DNA of 64,000 bases, taken from the NCBI GenBank assembly GCA_029262275.1, contig JAJCZS010000014.1, positions 1-64,000 of the forward strand, in the 5' to 3' direction. Positions within the stretch are counted from its first letter, which is position 1. Each line of letters starts with the position of its first letter. Of this stretch, positions 16,756 to 24,900 are shown in pieces. The notes under the pieces are model-generated. The model was not told the DNA's origin, made no database searches, and saw nothing but the letters and a program-made list of their open reading frames with translations. A program made the position numbers and the translations under genes. This DNA is from Deltaproteobacteria bacterium (GTDB lineage: Bacteria; Desulfobacterota_D; UBA1144; Nemesobacterales; UBA2774).

Positions 16756-17851
16756 ATGTTAGGTGACAACAAAGAGCAGATCCAGGACCTTAAGAAAAGA
16801 TTAGCAATAATTGGGGACTATCTTTGACCTGCCTGGCAAAGAAACTAGATTAATAGAACTAGAAGAAATCACTGGCAAGCCTGAGTTCTGGGATAATGCG
16901 GATAAAGCCCAGGTAACGCTCCGAGAACAGGCACAAATCAAAAACACAGTAACAGAGTGGCAGACCTTAACATCAGAGCTAGATGACGTTGAGGTATTAG
17001 AAGAGCTGTCTTTGGAAGAAGAAGACGAAGAGGCTTTATCTGAGGCAAGCTCTAAACTGGCCGAGATAGAAGTAAAGCTAGCGAATCTCGAATTTAAGAG
17101 AATTTTGGGAGAGCCGGAGGATGCTAGTAACGCAATTGTATCAATCAATGCAGGCGCAGGGGGCACAGAAGCCCAGGACTGGGCCGACATGCTTTTAAGA
17201 ATGTATCTCAGATACGCTGAGAGAAGCGGCTTTAAGACAGAAATTGTAGAGTATCAAGAAGGAGATGAGGCAGGACTTAAAAGTGCCACTTTTCTAGTAA
17301 ATGGAGACTATGCTTTTGGATATTTGAAAGCAGAGAGCGGTGTTCACCGTTTGGTCAGAATTTCACCCTTTGATTCCAACAAGAGAAGACATACATCATT
17401 TGCATCAGTATTTGTTTCTCCTGAGATTGACGACAGCATTGAGGTAGATATAGAGGAAAAGGATTTAAGAGTTGATACATACCGTGCAAGTGGAGCTGGA
17501 GGACAGCATGTAAACAAAACCGACTCCGCCATAAGAATAACACACGGCCCCTCAGGCATAGTAGTAAGCTGTCAAAATGAGCGCTCACAGAGACAAAATA
17601 GAGAAACAGCAATGAAGATCCTTCGAGCAAGGCTATATGAGTTAGAGAGAGAAAAGCAGAGGGAAAAGATGGATGAGCTCAATTCAACAAAAAAAGAAAT
17701 CGGCTGGGGCAGCCAGATCCGCTCTTACGTGCTCCATCCATATAGAATGATAAAAGACCATAGAACAGATTTCGAGACAGGAAACGTAGACCCTGTTCTT
17801 GATGGGGACTTAAGCGAGTTTATCAAGAGCTATTTAGTCTATTCTTCATGA
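16756..17851 (+). CDS. prfB: Peptide chain release factor 2, with programmed +1 frameshift
   Basis: RF2 reads UGA and UAA stops and triggers peptide release. The gene begins at ATG 16756 with GGAGG eight bases ahead, runs 23 codons to an in-frame TGA at 16825-16827, and continues in the +1 frame from GAC at 16826. The join gives 364 residues, against 365 in E. coli. The anticodon-like SPF is at 203-205 and GGQ at 248-250, both nearly as in E. coli. The frameshift makes RF2 regulate its own level: scarce RF2 leaves the UGA unread and favours the shift. A hairpin lies just after the gene. Confidence 0.97.
16813..16828 (+). other. Programmed +1 frameshift site of prfB
   Basis: The site reads GGGGAC TAT CTT TGA C. 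It has the classic slippery CTT TGA C, with a G-rich anti-Shine-Dalgarno-pairing stretch just upstream, as in E. coli (AGGGGG TAT CTT TGA C). It moves the ribosome one base forward at codon 24. Confidence 0.93.
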
Positions 17852-17857
17852 CGAAAG

Positions 17858-17876
17858 ATAGGCTAAGCAAGCCTAT
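17858..17876 (+). terminator. Hairpin after prfB, possible terminator
   Basis: ATAGGCT, loop AAGCA, AGCCTAT: a perfect seven-base stem seven bases after the prfB stop. No T run follows, so it is either a weak terminator or a 3' end stabiliser. Confidence 0.3.
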
Positions 17877-17982
17877 ATAGATGTCCTAAATTCTTTGATT
17901 ATTTAAGCACGGTGGTATATTTATCAGGCTTTATAACAAATTAAAAGTTACAGAATGTTCCACCTTCTAGGAGGACAGAATC

Positions 17983-18852
17983 TTGAAAATAGGCATAGTA
18001 GCCAAAGCCAATATTGAAGAACCCCTGTCAATAACCACGAAGCTCTCCGAGTGGTTAAACGAAAGAGGAGTATCCGTTTATGTAGAGAAGGAACTTGGGG
18101 ATAGGATTGGTCACGAAAACTCAGTTGACCGAGCCGACATACCAGAGCTTGTAGATGTAATTCTGGTATTTGGTGGGGACGGCACATTCTTGGGCATGGC
18201 TAGACTTGCATGTAAGCACGGCACACCTCTATTGGGAATCAATCTGGGTGGGCTGGGTTTTCTAACTGAGGTTACTGTAGACGAACTCTACCCTATGATG
18301 GAGAGAATTATTAAAGGTGACTATGAAGTCGAAGAAAGACAGATGTTGCACACCACAATACACCGAGAAAAAGACACAATAGGAACCTATGAAGTATTAA
18401 ATGATGTCGTAATTAATAAAGGGGCAGTGGCAAGAATAATTGATCTTGCTATATATATTGATGACTCCCATGTCACCACCTACCGTGCTGACGGGATTAT
18501 TCTATCTACCCCTACAGGGTCAACGGCTTATTCCCTATCTGCAGGTGGCCCAATTGTGCATCCAAGAATACCTGTAACTATCATAACCCCTATCTGCCCT
18601 CATACTCTTACCAATAGACCACTTGTTGTCTCAAGCGATATGAAAGTGGAGATAAAGGTAAATACTCAGGAACCTGACACTTATTTAACGCTAGATGGTC
18701 AGATAGGAATCAGATTAAATACAGGGGATATAATTGAAGTAAAAAGAACCGACACTTCCGTAAAACTTATCAAATCACCTTTTAGGGATTTCTTTACAAT
18801 TCTCAAGACAAAACTTATGTGGGGAGAACGCTATGGCAAGATCGACGGATGA
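17983..18852 (+). CDS. nadK: NAD kinase
   Basis: A 289-residue enzyme that phosphorylates NAD to NADP, the only route to NADP. It has the GGDG signature at residues 64-67, NDVVINKGAVARI, the second conserved region YRADGIILSTPTGSTAYSLSAGGP, and the late Thr/Asn segment LTNRPLVVSS. The start is TTG at 17983, supported by AGGAGG eight bases ahead. Its last 20 bases overlap the next gene, so the two are likely translated together. Confidence 0.96.
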   Translation: MKIGIVAKANIEEPLSITTKLSEWLNERGVSVYVEKELGDRIGHENSVDRADIPELVDVILVFGGDGTFLGMARLACKHGTPLLGINLGGLGFLTEVTVDELYPMMERIIKGDYEVEERQMLHTTIHREKDTIGTYEVLNDVVINKGAVARIIDLAIYIDDSHVTTYRADGIILSTPTGSTAYSLSAGGPIVHPRIPVTIITPICPHTLTNRPLVVSSDMKVEIKVNTQEPDTYLTLDGQIGIRLNTGDIIEVKRTDTSVKLIKSPFRDFFTILKTKLMWGERYGKIDG

Positions 18853-19201
18853 GCAGTTCTTACATGACTGGGTAATTAGAAAAGTACATGAGAAGTATTC
18901 CAGAGAATATAGCAAAGTTCATATAAATCCCGGCGAAGAAAAAAACTATGAGTACAATGGGGCCTACCCAGATATTGTTTTTGAGAACTACGACCAAATC
19001 GTACAGATAGCAGAGGTTGAAACAATGGAAACAATAACAGAGCAAAGAGCTGAGAAATGGAAGAACCTCTCTGAGCTTGGAGTAAAACTATCCTTACTTG
19101 TTCCTAAGAATATGCAAAAAGCAGCAAGAGATATATGTTGGAAAAGCGGTCTTGTAGCCAAGGTAAACATAGGCTCTTTTGATGTAAACTTAACATTGTA
19201 G
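18833..19201 (+). CDS. Small protein, possibly PD-(D/E)XK nuclease-like
   Basis: A 122-residue protein that overlaps the end of nadK by 20 bases. Residues about 45-65 read YPDIVFENYDQIVQIAEVET. A PD, a spacer and an ExE on a second strand are compatible with a PD-(D/E)XK restriction-like core, and a helix with QRAEKW follows. The fit is by pattern only: the usual Lys after the second acidic position is not obvious. No signal or membrane segment is present. GGGGAG upstream, inside nadK, supports the ATG. Confidence 0.6.
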   Translation: MARSTDEQFLHDWVIRKVHEKYSREYSKVHINPGEEKNYEYNGAYPDIVFENYDQIVQIAEVETMETITEQRAEKWKNLSELGVKLSLLVPKNMQKAARDICWKSGLVAKVNIGSFDVNLTL

Positions 19202-19263
19202 TACTTTGGATTTCTTGCAGTTTCTGAGAAATCTTTTACTTTTAATATCACTTGAGAAGCTAT

Positions 19264-19291
19264 TTGAATTTATAAACAATGGGTCTATTAA
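19264..19291 (+). promoter_or_regulatory. Possible glyA promoter
   Basis: TTGAAT at 19264 and TATTAA at 19286 are 16 bases apart; each matches the consensus at four of six positions. The predicted start would fall at about 19298, on the palindrome described next. Confidence 0.3.
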
Positions 19292-19297
19292 TATTAA

Positions 19298-19309
19298 GTG
19301 ACTAGTCAC
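19298..19309. promoter_or_regulatory. Perfect 12-base palindrome upstream of glyA, candidate operator
   Basis: GTGACTAGTCAC is a perfect inverted repeat 76 bases before the glyA start, placed where transcription of the glyA-nrdR-tatD operon would begin. This is where a dimeric repressor would bind. The binding protein is unknown. Confidence 0.4.
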
Positions 19310-19385
19310 CCATATTCGAACTTAATGAGTTTGCCATCATAGATAATATTTGATACGCTTTTCTCGACTTCACGGAGGTATTTAA

Positions 19386-20633
19386 ATGTCTATTTTAGAG
19401 AATGTTGATCCAGAAATAGCTGGGATTATTAGATCTGAGACAGAGCGACAAGAGTATAAGCTTGAGCTTATCGCGTCTGAAAACTATGTTAGCGAAGCTG
19501 TTCTAGAAGCAGCAGGATCGGTGCTGACCAACAAATACGCTGAGGGACTTCCTGGGAAGAGATATTACGGGGGATGTGAGTTTGTAGATATCGCTGAAGA
19601 CCTAGCACGGGATAGAGCAAAAGAACTATTTGGATGCGACGCCGTAAATGTACAGCCACACTCGGGCTCTCAAGCAAATATGGCAGTTTACTTTGCTGCT
19701 GTACAGCCTGGAGACACCGTGCTTGGAATGAATCTTGCTCACGGTGGACATTTGACGCATGGAAGTTCTGTTAACTTCTCTGGAAGACTTTTTAATATAA
19801 TCCCATACGGCGTTACAGAGGACACAAATCTAATTGACTATGATGAAGTTAAAAAACTTGCCCGTGAGCACAGCCCTAAGTTAATTGTTGTTGGCTGGAG
19901 TGCTTACCCCAGGGATATAGATTTTTCCAAATTCAAAGAAATAGCTGATGAATGTGGCGCACTTCTTATGGCAGATATTGCTCATCCGGCTGGTCTTGTA
20001 ACAGCTGGATTATATTCAAACCCTATCCCACACTGTGATTATGTTACTACCACCACTCACAAAACCCTAAGAGGTCCAAGGGGTGGAATGATCATGATGA
20101 AGGAAGAACATGCCAAGAAAATAAACAGCAGGGTATTCCCCGGCTCTCAGGGTGGACCGCTCATGCATGCTATCGCTGCAAAAGCTGTAGCTTTCAAAGA
20201 AGCGCTTACTCCTGAATTTAAAGAATATCAGAACCAGATAGTCAAAAACGCAAAACATCTTGGAGAATGCATGCTTGAAAATGGGTTTAACCTTGTCTCT
20301 GGTGGAACGGATAACCACCTTGTGCTAATTGACCTTAGAGAAACAGAGCTTACTGGGAAAATAGCTGAGGACACACTCGAGTTAGCAGGAATAACCGTGA
20401 ACAAGAATGCTATTCCCTTTGACCCTCATCCACCCATGGTTACAAGCGGTATTAGAATTGGAACCCCAGCAATTACAACCAGAGGAATGAAAGAAGGGGA
20501 GATGGAAGTTATAGCTGGATTTATAAAAGAGGCTTTGGATAACACAGAGAATGAAAGTATTCTTTCAAGAATAAAGGATGACGTAAGGGAGCTTTGCAAA
20601 AAATTCCCAATGTATAGTCACAGGCTCATATAA
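19386..20633 (+). CDS. glyA: Serine hydroxymethyltransferase
   Basis: A 415-residue PLP enzyme that interconverts serine and glycine, passing a one-carbon unit to tetrahydrofolate. The sequence has the [10 protein letters not shown] start, the [11 protein letters not shown] phosphate-binding region, the cofactor Lys in [14 protein letters not shown], and GTPAITTRG near the C-terminus. The ATG has GGAGG ahead. It leads a tight operon: nrdR begins at the base after its stop, followed by tatD and pdxA. PdxA makes the PLP precursor that GlyA uses, so the grouping is metabolically sensible. Confidence 0.97.
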   Translation: MSILENVDPEIAGIIRSETERQEYKLELIASENYVSEAVLEAAGSVLTNKYAEGLPGKRYYGGCEFVDIAEDLARDRAKELFGCDAVNVQPHSGSQANMAVYFAAVQPGDTVLGMNLAHGGHLTHGSSVNFSGRLFNIIPYGVTEDTNLIDYDEVKKLAREHSPKLIVVGWSAYPRDIDFSKFKEIADECGALLMADIAHPAGLVTAGLYSNPIPHCDYVTTTTHKTLRGPRGGMIMMKEEHAKKINSRVFPGSQGGPLMHAIAAKAVAFKEALTPEFKEYQNQIVKNAKHLGECMLENGFNLVSGGTDNHLVLIDLRETELTGKIAEDTLELAGITVNKNAIPFDPHPPMVTSGIRIGTPAITTRGMKEGEMEVIAGFIKEALDNTENESILSRIKDDVRELCKKFPMYSHRLI

Positions 20634-21170
20634 ATGAAATGTCCATTTTGCTCAAGTTTGGAAAGTAAGGTCATTGATTCGCGTCTTGCAAAGGAAGAGA
20701 CTTCCATTAGGCGTAGAAGAGAATGCCTTGAATGCAGCAGCCGTTATACGACTTACGAAAGAGTCGAAGAGGTAGAGCTGCAGATTGTAAAAAAAGACGG
20801 GGTCAGAGAACCCTTTGACAGAAGCAAGATACTAGCAGGGATACTGAAGGCCTGTGAGAAACGACCTATAAGTATGGATGTTATAGAAAGCTTCGTTTCT
20901 TCGCTCGAAAGAGAGCTTCAGGAAAGGGGCGACAGAGAAGTTGATAGCGGCGAGATTGGAGAGATGGTGATAAAGAAGTTGTATGAGATAGACGAAGTTG
21001 CTTATGTAAGGTTTGCGTCCGTATACAGATCATTTAAAGATGTAAACCAATTTATGTCAGAATTGAAAGACCTCTTAAAAGATAAAGAACACGGTGGCAA
21101 AACTTTAAGCACAGCCGCGGAGATAAAGAAAGCTTCTTTATCCATAATTAAAGATAAAACCCCAAAATAA
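20634..21170 (+). CDS. nrdR: Transcriptional repressor NrdR
   Basis: A 178-residue repressor of ribonucleotide reductase genes. The N-terminal zinc ribbon has Cys3, Cys6, Cys31 and Cys34; the ATP-cone follows ([22 protein letters not shown]). Bound dATP or ATP changes its DNA binding. It is longer than the usual 150-160 residues, with a charged C-terminal tail of about 20 residues. Its ATG follows the glyA stop directly and its stop overlaps the tatD start by one base (TAATG), so translation is coupled. I see no NrdR box or nrd gene in the window. Confidence 0.95.
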   Translation: MKCPFCSSLESKVIDSRLAKEETSIRRRRECLECSSRYTTYERVEEVELQIVKKDGVREPFDRSKILAGILKACEKRPISMDVIESFVSSLERELQERGDREVDSGEIGEMVIKKLYEIDEVAYVRFASVYRSFKDVNQFMSELKDLLKDKEHGGKTLSTAAEIKKASLSIIKDKTPK

Positions 21171-21928
21171 TGCTAATAGACAGCCACGCGCATTTAGTTT
21201 CTCTAGAAGAAGATCTTGATGACATACTCAAAAGAGCCAACGAGAATGGGGTAGGTAAGATTGTATCAATTTCTTCAGATATCCCTTCAACAGAATCCAC
21301 AATAGCTCTTAGCAATAAATACAGCCATGTTTTTGCTACAACTGGGGTACACCCACACAGTGCTGATCAAATGTGTGAAGAGGTCCTAAGTGAAATAGAC
21401 CGTTACGCCACTCATGAAAGAGTTGTAGCTATTGGAGAGACTGGGCTTGATTATTTCTATATGAGCTCAGAGAAAGAAATTCAAATCAATTCATTCACCC
21501 AGCAAATACGTATGAGCAAGAAACACGAGCTCCCAATTATTATTCATGTCCGTGATGCTCACGAAGATATGCTTCGTATTTTGCAAGAGGAGGATCTGGC
21601 TGACCCACCTGGTGTTATACATTGCTACACCGGAGATTATGAGACGGCCGTTAAATATTTGGATTTGGGATTCTGCATATCTTTCTCAGGGATTGTTACA
21701 TTTAAGAAGTCCGAAGAGCTCAGGGAAGCTGCAAAACATATCCCGGCAAACAAAATACTGATAGAGACCGACTCTCCCTATCTTGCCCCAGTGCCTCATA
21801 GAGGAAAACCAAATGAGCCCTCATTTGTTAAACATGTAGCTGAAACCGTTGCCGAAGTTAGGGGAATTTCCTTTGAAGAGCTGGCAGGGCTAACCAAAGC
21901 TAACGCTGAGAAACTTTTTAGAATTTGA
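21170..21928 (+). CDS. tatD: TatD family metal-dependent DNase
   Basis: A 252-residue TIM-barrel hydrolase of the TatD/YcfH group. It has the first metal motif DSHAHL, GVHPHSAD, the GETGLDYFY glutamate region, HVRDAHED, HCYTGD and the late ETDSPYLAPVPHRG. TatD enzymes are 3'-5' exonucleases with a role in DNA repair and turnover. The start overlaps the nrdR stop by one base. Length is typical. Whether it is TatD proper or the YcfH branch cannot be settled by eye. Confidence 0.92.
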   Translation: MLIDSHAHLVSLEEDLDDILKRANENGVGKIVSISSDIPSTESTIALSNKYSHVFATTGVHPHSADQMCEEVLSEIDRYATHERVVAIGETGLDYFYMSSEKEIQINSFTQQIRMSKKHELPIIIHVRDAHEDMLRILQEEDLADPPGVIHCYTGDYETAVKYLDLGFCISFSGIVTFKKSEELREAAKHIPANKILIETDSPYLAPVPHRGKPNEPSFVKHVAETVAEVRGISFEELAGLTKANAEKLFRI

Positions 21929-21951
21929 CCTACCTAATCTAAGAGAAATTT

Positions 21952-22902
21952 ATGTCTAAAAAACCTAAAATTGGTATTACAATTGGGGACCCAAATGGAG
22001 TTGGCCCAGAGGTAGTTGTAAAAGCCCTCTCTCACCCTGATGTAGTAAGTTTGTGTGAGGTTGTTATATTCGGGGATGCCGGAATTATCCAAAAAGCTGC
22101 AAACGATTCTCGCCTATCAATTAATTTTAATCAATGCTCAGAATTTGGGGTAGAAGATTTAAAACCCGGAACTATAGACAAGAAAGCGGGTCAGGCCAGC
22201 CTGGATTATATAAAAGCTGCAGTTAAGTCTGCTATGGAAAAAGAAATTGATGCTGTAGTTACAGCCCCCATAAGTAAAGAATCAACACACCTGACCGGAT
22301 CTACCTATCCTGGTCACACAGAAATGCTAAAAGACCTAACGGGCGCAGATCAGGCAGTAATGATGTTTGAAGGTAGCAAGTTTAAAGTAATGCTGGTTAC
22401 CATCCACGAAGCGCTTTCAAATGTGCCCAGTCTGATTACAAAAGACCGTGTAATGTCCACTATCAGAATTACTCAAGACGCACTAATTAATCTATTTAAA
22501 ATAGAGCGTCCAAAAATTGTAGTTTGTGGACTAAACCCACATGCTGGGGAATCTGGAGCGTTTGGAAAGGAAGAGATAGATCATATAATTCCTGCAGTTG
22601 AGGAAGCAAGAGAGCTTGGGATTAACATAGATGGCCCCTTACCCGCCGACACTTTATTTTGTTATGCCAACCAGGGCAAGTGGGACGCAGTGATTGCAAT
22701 GTATCACGACCAGGGTCTCATACCATTTAAAATGATTTCATTTAATGATGGTGTGAATATAACGCTTGGGCTTCCAATAGTAAGAACTTCCCCTGATCAC
22801 GGAACGGCTTTTGATATTGCCTGGCAAGGAAAAGCCGACCCTTCAAGTATGATAGAGGCTATAAAAGTAGCAGCCCTACTTGCAAAAAATAAATTAGCTT
22901 AG
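21952..22902 (+). CDS. pdxA: 4-hydroxythreonine-4-phosphate dehydrogenase
   Basis: A 316-residue NAD-dependent enzyme of the DXP-dependent vitamin B6 pathway. It oxidises 4-phosphohydroxythreonine to the amino ketone that PdxJ joins with DXP. The sequence shows ITIGDPNGVGPEV at the N-terminus, APISKES, the metal-site histidines in YPGHTEM and MYHDQGLIPFK, and the late TSPDHGTAFDIA. It follows tatD by 23 bases and ends overlapping the convergent sirtuin gene by nine. No pdxJ is nearby. Confidence 0.96.
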   Translation: MSKKPKIGITIGDPNGVGPEVVVKALSHPDVVSLCEVVIFGDAGIIQKAANDSRLSINFNQCSEFGVEDLKPGTIDKKAGQASLDYIKAAVKSAMEKEIDAVVTAPISKESTHLTGSTYPGHTEMLKDLTGADQAVMMFEGSKFKVMLVTIHEALSNVPSLITKDRVMSTIRITQDALINLFKIERPKIVVCGLNPHAGESGAFGKEEIDHIIPAVEEARELGINIDGPLPADTLFCYANQGKWDAVIAMYHDQGLIPFKMISFNDGVNITLGLPIVRTSPDHGTAFDIAWQGKADPSSMIEAIKVAALLAKNKLA

Positions 22903-23646
22903 TGTTTTGTTAGAAGTAAATAGAAGAGGGAGTACTTCTCCGGATTTCTCCCGGATCACAATATCATAGAGCCCTGCACTAGGTGTTTCCTCAAGATTGA
23001 TTTCAATCACAGTCTTATCAGTTTGCTTAGCAACCAGTCCCATTGAAGCTGCGGGTTCAACAACTCCAGATGTGCCAACTATAAGCATTACCTGACACTG
23101 CTCAATTGCTTGAAGTGCCGCATCTATAACAGCCATATCGATCATCTCACCAAACCAAACTACATTTGGTCTTCCAATCTCGCCGCATTTTTTGCATTTA
23201 GGAGGTAATTCAGCCAAAGGCACTTCATAACTTTGCTCTATCTCTCCACATTTGGTGCATTTTATCTGCCAAAGATTTCCGTGCATCTCAAGAACATCAT
23301 GACTTCCTGCCATCTGGTGAAGCCCATCAATATTTTGAGTGATTAGCGTGATCTTTTGCACATAGTGCTCTAGCTCGGCAAGCGCATAGTGACCAGGATT
23401 GGGTTTTGCATCCTTAACAGCATTTCTTCTCCAGTCATACCATTCCCAGACAAGCTTGGGGTCATTCCAAAAAGCCTCGGGAGTCGCAAGCTCTTCTGGT
23501 CTGTAATTTTGCCAAAGCCCCTCTTCGCCTCTAAACGTAGGAACACCACTTTCTGCCGAAATCCCGGCGCCCGTGAGAATAACAATGTTAGTTGCCCTCT
23601 CTATTTCCGCTTGGGCCTGTGCAATCTTATCTTCAAGTTCTGTCAT
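22894..23646 (-). CDS. cobB: NAD-dependent protein deacylase, sirtuin class III-like
   Basis: A 250-residue sirtuin that removes acyl groups from lysines using NAD. It has GAGISAESGVPTFRG, the QNIDGLH stretch, catalytic His122 in MHGNLW, and the zinc cysteines 130, 133, 151 and 154. Tyr70 and Arg73 form the YxxR pair (WYDWRR) that in SIRT5 and E. coli CobB binds acidic acyl groups, so desuccinylase or demalonylase activity is likely besides deacetylation. The end overlaps pdxA on the other strand by nine bases. No Shine-Dalgarno is clear before the ATG at 23646. Confidence 0.92.
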   Translation of the reverse strand: MTELEDKIAQAQAEIERATNIVILTGAGISAESGVPTFRGEEGLWQNYRPEELATPEAFWNDPKLVWEWYDWRRNAVKDAKPNPGHYALAELEHYVQKITLITQNIDGLHQMAGSHDVLEMHGNLWQIKCTKCGEIEQSYEVPLAELPPKCKKCGEIGRPNVVWFGEMIDMAVIDAALQAIEQCQVMLIVGTSGVVEPAASMGLVAKQTDKTVIEINLEETPSAGLYDIVIREKSGEVLPLLFTSNKTLS

Positions 23647-23676
23647 AATATTATTAAGTCTACCAGAAAAACTTCA

Positions 23677-24816
23677 TTATCTAGGATATATAATTTGAGC
23701 TTGGGCAATAGACTCTGGATATACTATAACCTTCTCGCCACTTTGCCACTGTACAACTACCATTTCATGACCTATCTGATTTCCACTAGAGTCTGTTTTG
23801 AACTTGCCGTAGAAGGTTATAAAGTCTACTTGCTTGGCAGCTTGTCTAAGAGCTAAATCATCAAGAGTTCCAGCCATCTGAATGCACTTCTCAACAACAA
23901 GACCTATGTTGTAACCCTGAGCCGCCACGTAATCGGGCTCCTTATTATATGTGGACCTAAAGTTAGAGAAGAATTCTGATGGCGTGGGACCTATGTCGGG
24001 TTCAATTTGAAGACCCCTCTCCCACTGACTTGCCGACAAAGCCCCTTCAACAGCATCCCCGAGTTCGTGTTTGAAAAGCTTAATAGAGGCAACAACAAAT
24101 GCTGCCCCACTTGAGTATATGCCCTGTTTTTCTAAATACTTAGAGAGCGCTATATCGTCTTCAGCGCGACCCATACCAAGTATGAGATCTGGGTTATAAG
24201 AAACCATATCATCTAACTCGGAAACAAAATCAATCGTGCCAGAGATAAATTTATACTCTTTTACTTCAAACCCACATTTTTCACCATATTCTTTTGCTGC
24301 ATTTGCAACCCGCGATGAAAAGCCACTGTTAGAAGCGCTAAAAGCAGCAATTCTTTTTGCATCGGGATCAGCTTTTCTTATGCAATCTATTATTCCGTAT
24401 GAGTATTTACTAGCGGGGGTTATTGCATTGATTACATTTTCAAGTTTGCGCTCTTCTATCTCATCCGTGGAGCCGCCGTGATTCCAAAGTGTTTTATTAT
24501 AATCATGGGCAACCTCACAAGCAGAAACGGCGAGTGAGCTTGAGTAGGGACCAAGCAGTATGTTTACATTGTCTTCTGTGATTAATTTCTCTACGTTAGA
24601 TCTGCACTTAGAGACAATACTTTCGTCATCATAATAAATAAATTCTACAGGTAGTTTCGAAGCCTGGTCTTCTATATAGATCCCACCCAGACTATTAATT
24701 TCTTCAACCCATAGCCTTATCCCTTCATAACTCTCAACGCCCTGAATGGAATAATTGCCACTTAGTGAGATGGATAGTCCTACTTTAACTTTTTCTATAG
24801 ATTGTTGTTGCATCAT
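23677..24816 (-). CDS. Branched-chain amino acid/amide-type binding protein without signal peptide
   Basis: About 379 residues of a type 1 periplasmic-binding fold: KVGLSISLSGNYSIQG, LLGPYSSSLA, NAITPASKYSY and the second-lobe FSASNSGFSSRVA follow the LivK/amide-binding pattern. Relatives deliver amino acids or amides to ABC importers. Here the mature domain begins within about ten residues of the start, and an in-frame stop just upstream rules out a longer reading, so no signal peptide is encoded. No permease or ATPase is near. It may be a cytoplasmic sensor or a relic. The start is one of two tandem ATGs (24816 or 24813), or TTG at 24834. Confidence 0.8.
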   Translation of the reverse strand: MMQQQSIEKVKVGLSISLSGNYSIQGVESYEGIRLWVEEINSLGGIYIEDQASKLPVEFIYYDDESIVSKCRSNVEKLITEDNVNILLGPYSSSLAVSACEVAHDYNKTLWNHGGSTDEIEERKLENVINAITPASKYSYGIIDCIRKADPDAKRIAAFSASNSGFSSRVANAAKEYGEKCGFEVKEYKFISGTIDFVSELDDMVSYNPDLILGMGRAEDDIALSKYLEKQGIYSSGAAFVVASIKLFKHELGDAVEGALSASQWERGLQIEPDIGPTPSEFFSNFRSTYNKEPDYVAAQGYNIGLVVEKCIQMAGTLDDLALRQAAKQVDFITFYGKFKTDSSGNQIGHEMVVVQWQSGEKVIVYPESIAQAQIIYPR

Positions 24817-24900
24817 CTCTAATTGTATCAGCAAAAAGATACAACAGTCCTATAATGGGCTATAAAAATGGAAAAATCCAGGTTAGATGGTGCTACGAAT

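Noticed and set aside
16756-17851. prfB read as a broken gene because of an in-frame TGA
   Set aside because: The stop is in the classic CTT TGA C frameshift context and both halves match RF2, so it is programmed and not a mutation.
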